In this document: in pieces, positions 1 to 11,780 of the stretch
Position numbering within the stretch: position 1 is the first letter of the stretch
Layout: the number at the start of each line of letters is the position of its first letter
Origin: Gossypium raimondii
Taxonomy: Eukaryota; Streptophyta; Magnoliopsida; Malvales; Malvaceae
NCBI RefSeq assembly: GCF_025698545.1
Contig: NC_068571.1
Span: forward strand, 39,961,733-40,025,732
Direction of reading: 5' to 3'
Length of the DNA: 64,000 bases
The notes under the pieces: model-generated
Databases searched by the model: none
What the model was told of the DNA's origin: nothing
Seen by the model: only the letters and a program-made list of their open reading frames with translations
Translations under genes and position numbers: made by a program

Positions 1-243
1 CACGGGCGTGTCCCTTGCAGCTTGGAAAATTTTTAAGATTTTGGGAAAAATTCTCTGAGTTTTCGGTTTAGTCCCGACTTGTTTAAAATGCATATCTTGG
101 GCCTCGAAAGTCGATTTAAGGGACAATATGATTGATTTCGGATATGAATAGTAAATTATATGAATTAATTGTATTTGTTCTGTAAACTCCAGTAATGTTC
201 CGTAACCGTGTTCCGGTAACGAATATGGGTTAGGGGTGTTACA
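1..243 (+). mobile_element. 3' end of a Gypsy-type LTR (cut by window start)
   Basis: The segment ends in GGGGTGTTACA, the same terminus found on the solo LTRs ending at 54354 and 58789. The preceding bases also resemble the end of the 51257-54354 LTR: a 'taatg' followed by a 'ccg-taacc-ttccgg' stretch. The 5' end lies outside the window, so a solo LTR cannot be told from a full element. No tRNA primer-binding site follows; the next bases look exon-like, which favours a solo LTR or a 3' LTR. Confidence 0.7.
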
Positions 244-310
244 ATGGTGACCGCAAGAACTCTGCTTCTGTCACTCTGAAGAACAAGGGTAATGGCTTCT
301 TGATTCTTCT
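244..310 (+). other. Exon-like fragment abutting the LTR
   Basis: Directly after the LTR, one frame reads NGDRKNSASVTLKNKG and is followed by GGTAATG, which could be a splice donor. The codon use looks coding, but the piece is too short to name, and I found no next exon that I trust. It may be a gene fragment into which the LTR inserted. What is seen is an open reading frame of about 20 codons; everything else is inference. Confidence 0.25.
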
Positions 311-439
311 TCACTATGTTGTTATTGATTTCCTTCATTGAACACTATTATGAAATTATTTAAAGTTAATATGTTAGGGATTTACTAATTTTGGCCATTT
401 CACTAAGGCAGGTTGATTTTTTGGGATGAACACAACAAT

Positions 440-1135
440 TTAGATTAGGGGTCAGTAAAACTTGATTTGATTTAAAAAATAAAAAATAAAAACTCAAATT
501 TCAAGGTAATCGAATCGAGTTATTCGAGTCAACTTGAATAAGTAATTCGAGTTTCGAGTTCGAATCGAATTGAATTTTACAATTCGAATAACAGATTGGT
601 GTAAATACCCTTTTGGTCCTTGTCAAGTTTGAAAATGAGTAAATTGGTCTCTCCCAATAAAAATTACAAAAAAATTTCAAAAAATTTTAAAAAATCAAAA
701 TATTTTTAAAATTCAAAATATTTATAAAATTCCAAAATTTATATTTTTAAAAATTCTAAAATATATATAAAGAAAGTTAAAAATTAAAATGTTTTAAGAT
801 AATGATTTTAGGACCTACATAAGTTAATTAATTATTCAAGTTTATCATGCTAAAGTATTTCTATTATTTTACTTTAAAAAGTTTTCTTTAACATGGAAGT
901 TATAATGTAATAGGATTTTAATTTCACATGTTTAATTTTTTTAATTTAACTTGAACAATTTCATTTAATTCGATTCGACTCAAATTTCATTTCAGTTGAC
1001 TCGATTCGAAAAAATTTCAAATTAAATCAAAATGATAAAATAAAATTTGTTAGTTCAAAATATTTTTATTCGATTTGACTCAATTCAATTAAATGTTTAC
1101 ATTGAAGTCCCCGTCGGTTTTATAACACTAGATTA
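440..1135. mobile_element. MITE-like element rich in CGAATCGAG motifs
   Basis: The block has short imperfect inverted arms. The left arm carries repeated 'cgaatcgag/ttcgag' words at about 510-595, and the right arm carries the complementary 'attcgattcgactc' words at about 965-1095. Between them is an AT-rich loop. The same word composition occurs in the larger element at 46238-47466, so the two appear related. Exact ends and target duplication were not resolved. Confidence 0.5.
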
Positions 1136-2300
1136 AAGCAAGCAAAAGTGGAACAACATATTTAGTTTACTGTACCTGATAGATTTTGTCTGCAAAAATG
1201 GTGACTGTATGTGACAACATCTCATGCAAAAAGAGTGAAATAAACAGAAATTGCTCTATAAGTGATTGAATAGTATTAGGAATTACCTCACTATTTGTTG
1301 ACAAGCCTTTTTTTAACATTCCTGTACTTGTCGTAAGTTGACAGCTTCTAATTTAAACATTGCCAGCTATAGTTGCAATTACATGATTAGGCGAAATATA
1401 AAGCATGGGTTTGCTGTCTTTTTGAGTAATTATATTCATCTTAACATTTGACAAGATATTTAGGCAACTGACAACATTGGACAAACAAAGCAATTACATC
1501 AGGTACCTAACTCATTTCTGTCATAGTCGACATAATTCAACGTCAGATTAGCTAGCATATTGCTGTTTAGAGAATGTTTAGAACAAAGGTTAGTCCAACC
1601 AAGCTTACCAACACGGTAAATGGAGAAGGGAAGGATAATGTAGAACCCAAATCCCAAACATGATCTTGTTGTTTAATAAAGGGGTTTCAAATCAAGCTTT
1701 TGGTGGTGGACAAGATGGATAATGGAGGACTTCATTGTTGGGCTCCAATTGGCATATGAGGACGAATGTCAACTATTGGGATGTCAATTTTGGTCTTGCA
1801 CTTAAGAAAGCTAGGCATGTTCATCCAATTCCGTCTCAAAGAAAAATTAAAAAAGCAAAGAATTTTAATGCGCACGCTTGGTTTGGAAAACACTATCATG
1901 TGATTGCTGTCTCAACTCCACTGTAGTTGGTTTCTTTGTCATCTTTTAATGCCGTAAAAAGATCAAGATCTAGAAAAAAAGCCTAATGGATTTAATAACA
2001 AAATATACAGCTGTATAGGTGCCGAGCTCTCAACAAATCAAATTTATTTTCGATTAAGATTTTATCTCTCAACTTTAATAAGAGTCTTCACGATAAGTTT
2101 ATAAAATAAAAACACCTCGAAATACTTAAGCAAACAAAACCGATGCTCTATTTATCTTTTTCATAGTTAAACTAAATATATATGGAATGATTTACCTTCA
2201 TTATCTAAAGAGAAAGACAATGTATATATATATAAGGTACTAGGATAGGATTGTTGGTAAACATCAAAGTATCTTTAACAACCAAATAAGACCATTAACT
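1136..2300. other. Intergenic spacer, one unexplained short ORF
   Basis: Mostly AT-rich non-coding DNA. A 63-codon open frame on the plus strand at 1735-1926 has a somewhat coding-like composition (HAWFGKHYHV near its end), but no family is recognised and no start context or partner exon was found. It could be a decayed gene or transposon fragment. Nothing else is supported here. Confidence 0.3.
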
Positions 2301-2307
2301 GCAGAGT

Positions 2308-2682
2308 TCAATGAGGATTAGCCGAAACGGAATTTGATCGAGGCAAAGAAGCAGAAGAGTTGATAAACTCGATGCAGTCCTCGACGGCAGCAGTTCTATG
2401 AGAATCAACAGGTGTTACAAATGGCTTTGATCTTCCAGATGAAGAAGAAACCTTAGGAGATTGCCTGATTTTCATGGACACAACATGTAAACCTCTGGCT
2501 AATTTACCACCAAGATGCTTCAGAAACCTTACCGGTGAAATTTTCGATGTTTTACATCGCATGAAACCGTAACTCCGGGGCCTCGGAACCCCTTTATTCC
2601 CTGCAGCACTGGTATTAGACTTGTGTATGATAGTACTACCAGTTGCCTTGTTTCCCGTTTTCTGACTCACTTTAATTGACAT
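2308..2682 (-). CDS. Small plant 'josephin-like' family protein, 124 aa
   Basis: A single open frame of 124 codons without introns. The protein is basic and serine-rich. Its middle (about residues 50-75) reads RFLKHLGGKLARGLHVVSM, then SPKVSSSSGRSKP, and the C-terminal third contains AVEDCIEFINSSASLPRSNS. I associate these blocks with a group of short plant proteins often annotated 'josephin-like', although they are far too short to hold a josephin deubiquitinase domain and show no catalytic Cys/His/Asn arrangement. The biochemical role is unknown. The first ATG is used; a TA microsatellite lies in the presumed 5' leader at 2711-2730. The start could shift only inside this leader. Confidence is high that this is a gene and moderate for the family name. 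Confidence 0.72.
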   Translation of the reverse strand: MSIKVSQKTGNKATGSTIIHKSNTSAAGNKGVPRPRSYGFMRCKTSKISPVRFLKHLGGKLARGLHVVSMKIRQSPKVSSSSGRSKPFVTPVDSHRTAAVEDCIEFINSSASLPRSNSVSANPH

Positions 2683-2710
2683 CTTCAGCAGTCAGCTGAC
2701 CTTTGAGAGA

Positions 2711-2730
2711 GAATATATATATATATATAA
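2711..2730. repeat. (AT)n microsatellite in the leader/promoter of the 2308-2682 gene
   Basis: About ten AT dinucleotides lie 29-48 bp upstream of the ATG of the minus-strand gene. The tract resembles a TATA box, but it is so close to the start codon that it more likely lies in the 5' untranslated leader. Confidence 0.6.
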
Positions 2731-3470
2731 GAGATGGGGGAGTTGCAGTGAAAGCAATGGAGAGAAAATGGAGGTGTGGGTTAAGGAATATAAAAGGAGA
2801 GATTGCTGAAACAGTGAACCCAAAAAAGGTCAAGGTAAAGAAAGAGAAACAGTGAATTAAAAAAAGTAACAAAATAAAATCTGACCCCAAGACTTCAATA
2901 CTGAAGTGGTTTTTGTAATCAAAACCAAATCATGGACTTACCATGGGGTAACTTTTCTTGAAAGGGATACTATCGGTAGTTTGCTTTTTCTTTTGTCTTT
3001 TTTTAAACGTACCCTGCAATGGATGATGAGGAATGATTAAAAGGAAAAGAAGCAAGATTGAAGGTGTTTGAAGTAAGTAGCTCTTATGTCCATTTCTTTC
3101 TAAAACAAACTTAAAATCCACCTGCATTACGTGTATATAGTGGGAATCATGCCTGTTTTTGGTTTACAAAATCATTACATCATGAGTAAGTTAGCAAGAT
3201 GCCCATGTCTGCAAAGCAACAAATGTTATCATTGTCTGTTTAATTTGGTGGGGACATGGGAGTTCTTATGTACACACGAGTGGGATATTTATCAGCAAAA
3301 TAATAATAAAAGATGTTGAAAGAAGTTGGCGTGAAGGCTTTAGAAAAAGAGGAAAAGGATAAATAAAACAAATGCATAATCTTAGGGGAGTTTTCTTTGA
3401 TTTTCCACGGCTCCCTTCAATTGGATTCTATAAAGAGGATGGTCCACAGAGAAAAAAGAAATTGACTAGT

Positions 3471-3618
3471 GGTGGGTTTGGCTGGACGATTGGGTGCGGT
3501 GCGGTGCGTTTAGCTTACTTTTTGTCTCACGCTACAGTTTCGTTACAATATCTAATCTCACCGCCACCGCTGTTTTTACACTAACCTCAGGTAAACACAC
3601 TGTCCATCCAAACCCACC
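3471..3618. mobile_element. Short hAT-like MITE with inverted ends
   Basis: The left end GGTGGGTTTGGCTGGA pairs with the right end TCCATCCAAACCCACC with one mismatch, enclosing about 150 bp. The interior carries GTGCGGTGCGGTGCGTTTA near the left arm and an ACCGCCACCGCTG block on the right. This is the layout of the common plant foldback MITEs beginning 'GGTGNGTTTGG'. The target duplication is unclear ('ACTAGT' left, 'CTAAGT' right). Confidence 0.7.
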
Positions 3619-3619
3619 C

Positions 3620-4307
3620 TAAGTTTGAGATTTGACTATAAATTTAGTTTCCTTTCAAAAAAGATACGATAACCTTCCGGTAAATCTATTTTGATAAAAA
3701 AATTTTAGACTCTTGGAAATGGAACCCTTCAGAACGACATCCCTTGATAATTTGCTTGGATGCAAGGGTTGTTTGAGGGATTTATCCTCACAAATCACGA
3801 CCATGGTTCAATAAATTAAACTGCATCTCAATCTTTCAAAGCACAAATAGAATAGGAGTTTCCAATATTCACATTCTTGTGTACAATCATTTTTTTGTAA
3901 TAAGCAAAACCTGCCCTTCATATCATGACTAATGATATTAATCAAAGACTGCCCTAACTTCTTCAAAATCCTTAAAACACAGGTGAGTTAGTTAAGATCA
4001 CCTTCCAAATTATACCAATGCCTACTTTTCCAAAGCCCACCCCTACCTCTTCCCTTTCATTAATTTTCTATTATCTTTTTTGTCAATACTTAGCACAAAG
4101 TAGATACATTTTGAAGTGAAAATATAGCTTCTGCAAAAGCAAATTTTTCCCTACTTTCTTTGGATAATATTAACTACTACTTATCCATAATAATAATTAA
4201 TATTATAAATAAAATGTTATTATAAAGATCATTTTATAACTATTCCTTTTCAATTCTTTGTATTATTTTAACTAGCCAAATAATATAATGGTATTGTTCA
4301 TTTACTT
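3620..4307. other. AT-rich spacer without recognised features
   Basis: No open frame, repeat structure or RNA gene is recognised in this stretch up to the solo LTR. Confidence 0.5.
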
Positions 4308-4776
4308 TGTTGACACCATTTTTTTTGATAAAATGGGGTCGACTTGGATTTTGAAAACAAAAACGAAAACGAAAACGGGAGTCGCCACCAATCTTTTTTC
4401 GATGAGGTGTGATCGAGTCACCTCGAAGAGTGGTTGTTTTTCATAAACGATTTAATTTTTATTAAAACGATTTTGGTCTACAAAATTCAGAAAAATAGGT
4501 TCAGGAGTCGGTTGCGCACGAGGAAGGATTAGCACCCTCGATACGCCCAAAATTGGTACCTAATTGATTAGGTAGTGTCTTAGTGTCGAAAATTGAAAAC
4601 TTTGAAGAGTTTTAAAAATACGATCCTTAAAAGAAACTCTGATAACATGAACTGAAATATAAGATTCTCTTATTCCGAAGGAATATCACATCCAGCACGT
4701 TAGGACACGATACTTTAAACCATCGAAACCAAGATCACCTTATAGTTTAACGAAACCATACTTTGAAGTTTTAAGA

Positions 4777-5097
4777 GGATATTTGGCTATTTAGTCGAAC
4801 AAGAAATCGAAACCCAGCACGTTAGGACACGTTTTCTCGAATTTCCAAACGCAAATTATTGCCTTATTTAGAAAATCTTAAAAGGATATTTGGCTATTTG
4901 GTCGAACGAGAAATCGAAACTCAGCACGTTAAGGCACGTTTTCTCGAATTTCCAAACGCAAAATATTGCCTTATTTAGAAAATCTTAAAAGGATATTTGG
5001 CTATTTGGTCGAACGAGAAACCGAAACCCAGCACGTTAGGGCACATTTTCTCGAATTTCCAAACGCGAAATATTGCCTTATTTATAAAATCTTTTCT
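4777..5097 (+). repeat. Three tandem copies of a 107-bp unit inside the solo LTR
   Basis: The word GGATATTTGGCTATTT recurs at 4777, 4884 and 4991, exactly 107 bp apart. Each unit continues through CAGCACGTTA and TCTCGAATTTCCAAACGC. A more diverged version of the unit lies in the related LTR near 56350-56640. Confidence 0.9.
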
Positions 5098-5269
5098 TTT
5101 TATGTATGGTAAAATATGTATAGCAAAACAATAATGAATATGATGGTGTAAAAATAACACGAGTAATAGCAACGAAAATAAGATAATAAAAGGGACCAAT
5201 CAATAACATACAAAGTGGCAAGTACATAGGCAAATAAAAGTTGAATCCTTCTTTCTAAATAATAATGAA

Positions 5270-5477
5270 AATGTAAATAAATAAATAACGAATAGATGTA
5301 AAAAACATATATACATGAATGTACACAAAATTATGAAAATATGAAAAATCTATGTATGTATACATATTTTAAAATTATCAAATATAAAAACATGTGTAAA
5401 GATGTATATATATATGTACATGTATATAAAAATTATGAAATGTCTAAAATATAAGAGTATGTGTATACATGTATATT

Positions 5478-5510
<33 letters not shown>

Positions 5511-5870
5511 GTACGTATGTATATGTTGTAGAAATATATGCATGTATATATATGTATGCTTTGAAATTATAAAATATGAAAAAACATTTAGATGTATGTA
5601 TATGTATGAGTTATAAAATATACATGCATGTATATACATGTTTTATAAAAACGTATGTACATATATAAGTGCACACATATATGTATATATATAAAGTATA
5701 TAAATAATATATAAGTATGTATATATATATAATAAATTAAAAATATGTACGTATGTGTATATATATATAGATATATAACAAAATGTATGTATGTACATAT
5801 ATACGACAAAATTTGAAATTAAAATGACATAAATCATAACAATAATAATAATAATAATAATAATAACAAT
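5270..5870. repeat. AT-rich microsatellite zone (TATG/TA and TAA repeats)
   Basis: Imperfect 'atgtatatat' repeats are mixed with two TAA/AAT runs at about 5479-5508 and 5839-5867. Long open frames on the minus strand here are low-complexity artefacts. Confidence 0.85.
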
Positions 5871-6273
5871 AATGTAATATAATAGTAATAATAATATTAA
5901 AATAATTAATTTAATGATAAAATAACTCTAATAACACATATGGGATTAAATTGGAAACCAAACTAAATTTTGGGGATGAAATTGTAAATAAATAAAGAAA
6001 GGATTGCTAGTGATCTAAATGAAACGCGCTCAAAACTAAAGGGACCTATTGTGAAATATTCCCCAACTCGAAACGCAGCGTTTTAATCGAGGGACTGCAC
6101 ATGGGTCAAGGACCATACTGAAACAGAAACAAAATTCGCGGCCCAAAAAAAGAAAAACCAAAAGACCGCGTTGAGGTAAACCGCAAAGGGGAAGGGATCT
6201 ATAGCGCAAATATCCCGCTAAGGGAAAACACGCGGATCCCCTTCCTGGAGGGTCGGGTTGCGGGTCATACGCC

Positions 6274-6340
6274 AAAACGGCGTCGTTTTGGCCATTGATG
6301 CTAAGGCCCAAAACGGCGCCGTTTTGTATCTAATATAAAT
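6274..6340 (+). promoter_or_regulatory. LTR core promoter: two palindromes and a TATA box
   Basis: Two near-identical palindromes, AAAACGGCGTCGTTTT (6274-6289) and AAAACGGCGCCGTTTT (6310-6325), precede ATATAAAT (6333-6340). The related LTR has the same palindrome at 57655-57669 followed by a TTATATTTT box. Position and conservation suggest the transcription start of the LTR lies at about 6365. Confidence 0.6.
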
Positions 6341-6413
6341 ACCAAAAAAAAAAAAAGAAAGAAAACAATTTACTTCATTTTTCAGAAAAAAAGAAAAAAA
6401 ACAGAGAGCTCAG

Positions 6414-6434
6414 CCTCTCTCTCTCTCTCTCTCT
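6414..6434 (+). repeat. (CT)n tract in the LTR leader
   Basis: About ten CT dinucleotides directly downstream of the LTR TATA box, at the place expected for a pyrimidine-rich transcription start or 5' leader. Confidence 0.75.
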
Positions 6435-6537
6435 CGCAGGCTTCTAGCTCCGGCCAAGGACCCAGCCATCGGCCACCGTGTCTCCGTTGCGTCGCCGCCT
6501 CACCGGCCGCAGTATGCGGTGGCCGGAAAGTTCAAAG

Positions 6538-7044
6538 GTAAGATTTTTTTTTTGTATATATATATGTAAACTGTTTTTTTTTTAAAGATAAAACAAATAT
6601 AGATGTATATATCTATTTCGAAAGAGGAAAATAATGAAAAACTCAAGCAATAAAATAAAAATAAAAATAAATAAATAGGAAAAGAAAAAAGCTTAAGAAT
6701 AGAATAACAAAAAATCACCTCTGATCTGTTTTCTGCTTTTTATTTTTTCTATTAATGTTTGTAAAAAAATGAAGAAGCCCCCCTTTTCTTATTATTTAGT
6801 ATGCAAAAAAATGAAAATAAAATAAAATAAAAAAGGATCCGAACAAGAAAGTAAGGAAACCTCTCAAATCTGCTCTATTTTTTTATTTCCTGTTCGTAAA
6901 AAAAGGAAGAAGAACTAAACAAGCATCTGATTTTGGCTTTATAGCCGAAATACAAAACTATTTTTCTCTATATTTTTTGTTTGCCATTTTGTTTTCTGTC
7001 GTTTTGTCTTCTCTTTTTTGTTGTCTTCTTCTTGCGTGTTACAG
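6538..7044 (+). other. Intron-like segment in the LTR leader
   Basis: A GC-rich block (6435-6537) ends AAAG|GTAAGA, a good splice donor. A T-rich stretch then ends GTGTTACAG|ATGG before another GC-rich block. The related LTR has the same arrangement, with donor GTAAGC at 57839 and acceptor TTTGCAG ending at 58099. The conserved GC-rich/AT-rich/GC-rich layout suggests a spliced leader, but splicing is inferred only. Confidence 0.45.
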
Positions 7045-7289
7045 ATGGTAGCAGACACGTGGGTAGCAGCGCTTGGGGAGCGGAGGCGGTGGCCAGGGGA
7101 CGTGCATGAGGCTGGCAGAGGCGGACCTAGGTGCGGCGCACCTAGGGTTTCTGCCTCTCATTTTTTGCTGAAAATTTGTTTAAGTTTTGTGGGCTTGCTG
7201 GGCTAAGGTTTAGTAGTATTTGGGTTTGGGTTTTGTTTTGGATATTGGGTTTTGGGGGGTATTGGGCAAATTTGGGCTTGTACATACTT

Positions 7290-7780
7290 CATTCAACCAA
7301 ATCTGGTCAAACTACTTAATGCTTATTGAGCAAAATGCAGGCATTATCCTGTTCAGGTTCAAAGGGACTTTCTCAGCCTCATCTGCCAGCTTCATGGTCG
7401 AATGCCATGAACTAAATGCAGATACAGGCACCCCTGGTGCGTTTTGCATCAATATATAACATCAAAACCATAAATAAAACGTGCATTGAAGTTCTAGTGG
7501 CATAAATTATCTGCTCATTTTTTCTTTAAAAGAAAAAAAGAATATTTTAAAGGATTTCACTTACTTTACCATGGATTCATTTCATTTGTAATCACAGGAT
7601 TACTTCAATTACTAGAGTAATATTTTCGGTGCATATAATACCTTCCAGAATTTCAATAAACAAGAACCCCGATGTACTGACTGATAAGTTGTAAAAGTAG
7701 CATTTTTTAATCTCATTCTGAATGCATTTTTGGATGATTAATTATGTAAATTAGTGAATTTGATGCTCCTAATCCTTTAA
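7290..7780. other. Spacer with a possible exon fragment
   Basis: At about 7325-7460 both strands are open and the composition looks coding. The minus strand reads NAPGVPVSAFSSWHS followed by MKLADEAEKVPLNLNRI; the plus strand reads NAGIILFRFKGTFSAS. I could not assign either to a family. The rest up to 7780 is AT-rich without recognised features. Confidence 0.25.
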
Positions 7781-8950
7781 ATTTTTGTTTCTATACTTAG
7801 GAGAGCATTTGGGAGCAAAAGGAGCGAAAAACGAGCTAAAATCGGATAAATAGAGTTGTTTCCAAGATCCACATGGCCTGGGCATTTCCACACGAGCTGG
7901 CCACAAGCCCGTGTGAGCGACACGTGCCAACCCATGTGCCGCCTTGTCGATATCGCTCCCTGTTTCCCAAACACGCAGAAAAATTCAATTTTTAGGCTTT
8001 TTGAGCATTCTAAAGTCTATAATTATCAATTATAAGAAGATCTAAGAGAGCACTCAGAGAAGATTGAAGAAATCACTCGAAGAATGCCATCAGAATCAAC
8101 TCAGAAGTGGATCTCCTTCAAGATTGAAGATCTCCATTTAATTTCCTTAGAAGTTTTATTGAGTTTTTTTATGTCTTATTGTTATACTAACTTTGAGATG
8201 TTTTCATTCCAGATTATGAACTAAACTCCCTAGATACCTAAGGAAGAGGAAACCTATGATGAATCTTATTATTTGATTTCTGATTTACATGATAAATACT
8301 TGATTCTTGTTCTCAATTATGTATGCTTATTTCGTGTTTTAATATTTTTTGGATATTAATTCATGTTTAATATGCTTATTCCAGTAGAGCAAAAGTCCCT
8401 ATTTAAGAGTAGGTCTAGCATAATTGAGTGGAGTTGCATGCAATCCTAGAAATAGAACGACATAAATCTACCAGACTGGAGTCAAATCTAATAGGGGAAT
8501 CCATAGATCGAGTTAATGCGACGATAGGAGTTTTAATTAGAAAGAGATTTCAATTAATCAACCTAGAGTCAGTTGTTCTTACTCTCGAAAGAGATATTAA
8601 CATAATTTAGGGATTTTTACGGATCAAGACACAAGTGAATAAATCGTTTAATTTAGATTCAGAATAATAGGTGAAGTCTAGGTGGATTCTTTCTTGGGTA
8701 TTGTCTTTCTCTTTGGTTATCTTTGATTATTTCTTATTTCATTTTCTGTTGCGTTCTTAGTTAAATTAGATTAGTAAAATTTAGATTAAAAACAATCATC
8801 CCAATTTATCAACTAAATAATAGAAAAACGATAATTACTAGTACTTTTAGTCCTCGTGGATATGATATTCCCTACTTACCATAGCTATACTATTGTTCGA
8901 TAGGTGCGCTTGCCTTTGTCATAATTATAGTTAGTTTAGTGACCATCACT
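7780..8950. mobile_element. Interspersed repeat, probably LTR-derived
   Basis: The segment has the look of a Gypsy LTR: an early region of 'cacgagctgg'/'cccgtgtgagcgacacgtgcc' words, then a long AT-rich body, then a block at 8846-8915 (GTCCTCGTGGATATGATATT and ATACTATTGTTCGATAGGTG) that I recognise as recurring near LTR ends in plant elements. I could not fix termini or a target duplication, so the class is tentative. It directly abuts the broken THIC copy. Confidence 0.45.
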
Positions 8951-8955
8951 AACCT

Positions 8956-10010
<1,055 letters not shown>

Positions 10011-10020
10011 GAAAATCAAA

Positions 10021-10431
10021 ATTAATAAGAAAAAAGCTCAAAAATCTACAATATTTGGCCCATTAATATAATAATCAGAAAGAATCTTTAACATCAAATT
10101 CTTCAAGCGTTTCAATGTCCACCACCGAAGAAGAAATCACAAGGTGAAGCACAGAGGGAGCCCTCAAAGAATTGTTACTTTTTGTCGTCCGATCTTGATG
10201 CTCTTTTCACTATTCATGCCAAACTTGAAGCTTAGTGGTTCAAGGACTTGATTCTTATTATTTATCTTGAATACTTGTTATGAAATAAATAAATTTAACA
10301 TTTCTTATATACATTAAAAATTAGAGGGAGAAGGTGACAGGTTTGAACCCTAAATCTTGGTCTTTGGAGTGCTAATAAGAGTATTAACCCTTGTTTCCTT
10401 TTACTGTTAGCAGTTAATGATTATGTATATG
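10021..10431. other. AT-rich spacer
   Basis: No gene or repeat structure is recognised between the THIC fragment and the LINE target duplication. Confidence 0.45.
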
Positions 10432-10450
10432 ATTCATGAATGCTAGAGTT

Positions 10451-11761
10451 TTTTTTTGTCAATGAGAAACTTTCATATATGAGAGAGATTTACAAACATT
10501 AAAAACCAAACTCGGTATAAGTGAACAAGAGAAAAAGCTCGAAACAAGACAAAGTTTCTATCTAGCTCAATGAAAATGAATGAGAGCCAATGCTTCTAAT
10601 AGCCAATAAAACTAAAGCTCGAGTGGGGTAACATAAGATAATCAAACACTTGAATCAAGTCTCCACCATTAAACATCAAAATGGAGCTAAGGATGACTCA
10701 GCCATTACAATGGTAGACAACCAATACAAAACAAGGCCCTAATAACCAATAAACCTAAAGCTCGAGTGGGACAACATAAGACAATCAAACGCTTGAATCA
10801 AGTCTCCACCATCAAACATCGAAAGGGAGCTAAGGATGACTTAACTATTATAATGGTAGACAACCATCAAGATAAATGATCACCTTAATGCGATGAATTC
10901 TTTCCTAACGTTATCACTCCCATAGTGATGGAATCTTCAATACTTAACCTAAAAAAACAAATGTGTGAAGCCTCGAAAATGATCAAACAAAACACAAGCT
11001 CGTCGACTAATTTCCATCATCAACAGTTCCAAAGGATCAATCTTTGTGTTTGAGCAAAAGACACAGTCCTCAAAAAGGTCAAGCATAAAGCCGACACTAG
11101 AATGACAACCATTATCGAGGAAGGCAGAAGACTATCCCTAGTCCAAAACATATTATTCCAAAGATCCTCATCACACTAGAAAATTAACCGATCATCGACT
11201 GATGGAATGACAAAGGTGGCAAGTGTGGGTGGTGATCAACTATTCAACAGCTAAGTTGTTAGCTGTTGAAAAGGCTTTTCAAGCTCGAGAGCTCTTTGTT
11301 AAAAGGTGGATTGTTGAAAATGGTCGAAAAGATTATTGTTGAAGTTTTTAAAATGCCAATGGTGGAGATAGATGGCACAAAAGGAGGGGGTTGTGGGAGG
11401 AAAAAGGGTGGGATTGAATTGGCGTTTGTATACCAGAGCTCAAGAGTGTTGTCTAAAAACTAAAATAGGGGTTGCTCATAGAGGATCAAGGATGAAGGGT
11501 AGCAATGATAGTGGAGAAAGGTTAGGAAATGGCGAGAGCAATGTAGGGTTAGACTTAGGTAAGGAGCGACGATGAAGGAAAAAAACCACTAGGACGCAAG
11601 CTGAACAACAAGGGTGAAGCAAGGTTAATGGAGAGATTTTAAGGGCGGTGAAGGGGGAAGCTAGGCGATGGTAAAGAAGAGATGGTTCATAGGGATTGCA
11701 AAATAAAAGAGAGAGCATAGATGTGCTCCACCACACACAACTTTAGTTTCAAAGAAAAGTA
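10451..11761 (-). mobile_element. LINE-type (non-LTR) insertion with 19-bp target duplications
   Basis: The left flank ATTCATGAATGCTAGAGTT (10432-10450) recurs on the right as ATCCATGAATGCTTGAGTT (11762-11780), 17 of 19 identical. A T run at about 10449-10457 sits at the left edge, which is the poly(A) tail of an element read on the minus strand. The body is 1.3 kb with no intact reverse transcriptase, so it is a truncated or non-autonomous copy. Its 3' part carries a tandem duplication (10596-10868). Confidence 0.72.
10596..10868. repeat. Two tandem copies of a 143-bp unit in the LINE-type insertion
   Basis: The segment starting CTAATAGCCAATAAAACTAA at 10596 is repeated from 10739 (CTAATAACCAATAAACCTAA). 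Both continue through AAGCTCGAGTGGG, GTCTCCACCAT and GGAGCTAAGGATGACT to AATGGTAGACAACCA. The copies differ by scattered substitutions. Confidence 0.88.
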
Positions 11762-11780
11762 ATCCATGAATGCTTGAGTT

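Larger units (their letters stand above)
4308..7284 (+). mobile_element. Solo LTR (2977 bp), Gypsy-type, target duplication TACTT
   Basis: It begins TGTTGACACC and ends TTGGGCTTGTACA. The 5-bp sequence TACTT occurs immediately before (4303-4307) and after (7285-7289), the hallmark of one integration followed by LTR-LTR recombination. It is the same family as the LTR at 55952-58384: both contain GGAGTCGCCAC, GCGCACGAGGAAGGATTAGC (ACGCACG in the other copy) and CGCCCAAAATTGGTACC. Inside are a 107-bp tandem array, an AT-rich microsatellite zone, two AAAACGGCGYCGTTTT palindromes, a TATA box, a (CT)n tract and an intron-like segment. No primer-binding site or coding domain is present. Confidence 0.93.

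Noticed and set aside
1735-1926. 63-codon frame as a small gene
   Set aside because: No recognised family, no promoter or partner exon; kept only as a note in the spacer entry.
5433-5837. Overlapping minus-strand open frames rich in Tyr/Ile/His
   Set aside because: They translate a TA/TATG microsatellite; composition is low complexity and there are three competing frames.
6036-6311. 91-codon minus-strand frame in the solo LTR
   Set aside because: Antisense to the LTR promoter/leader region; no homology and not conserved in the related LTR.
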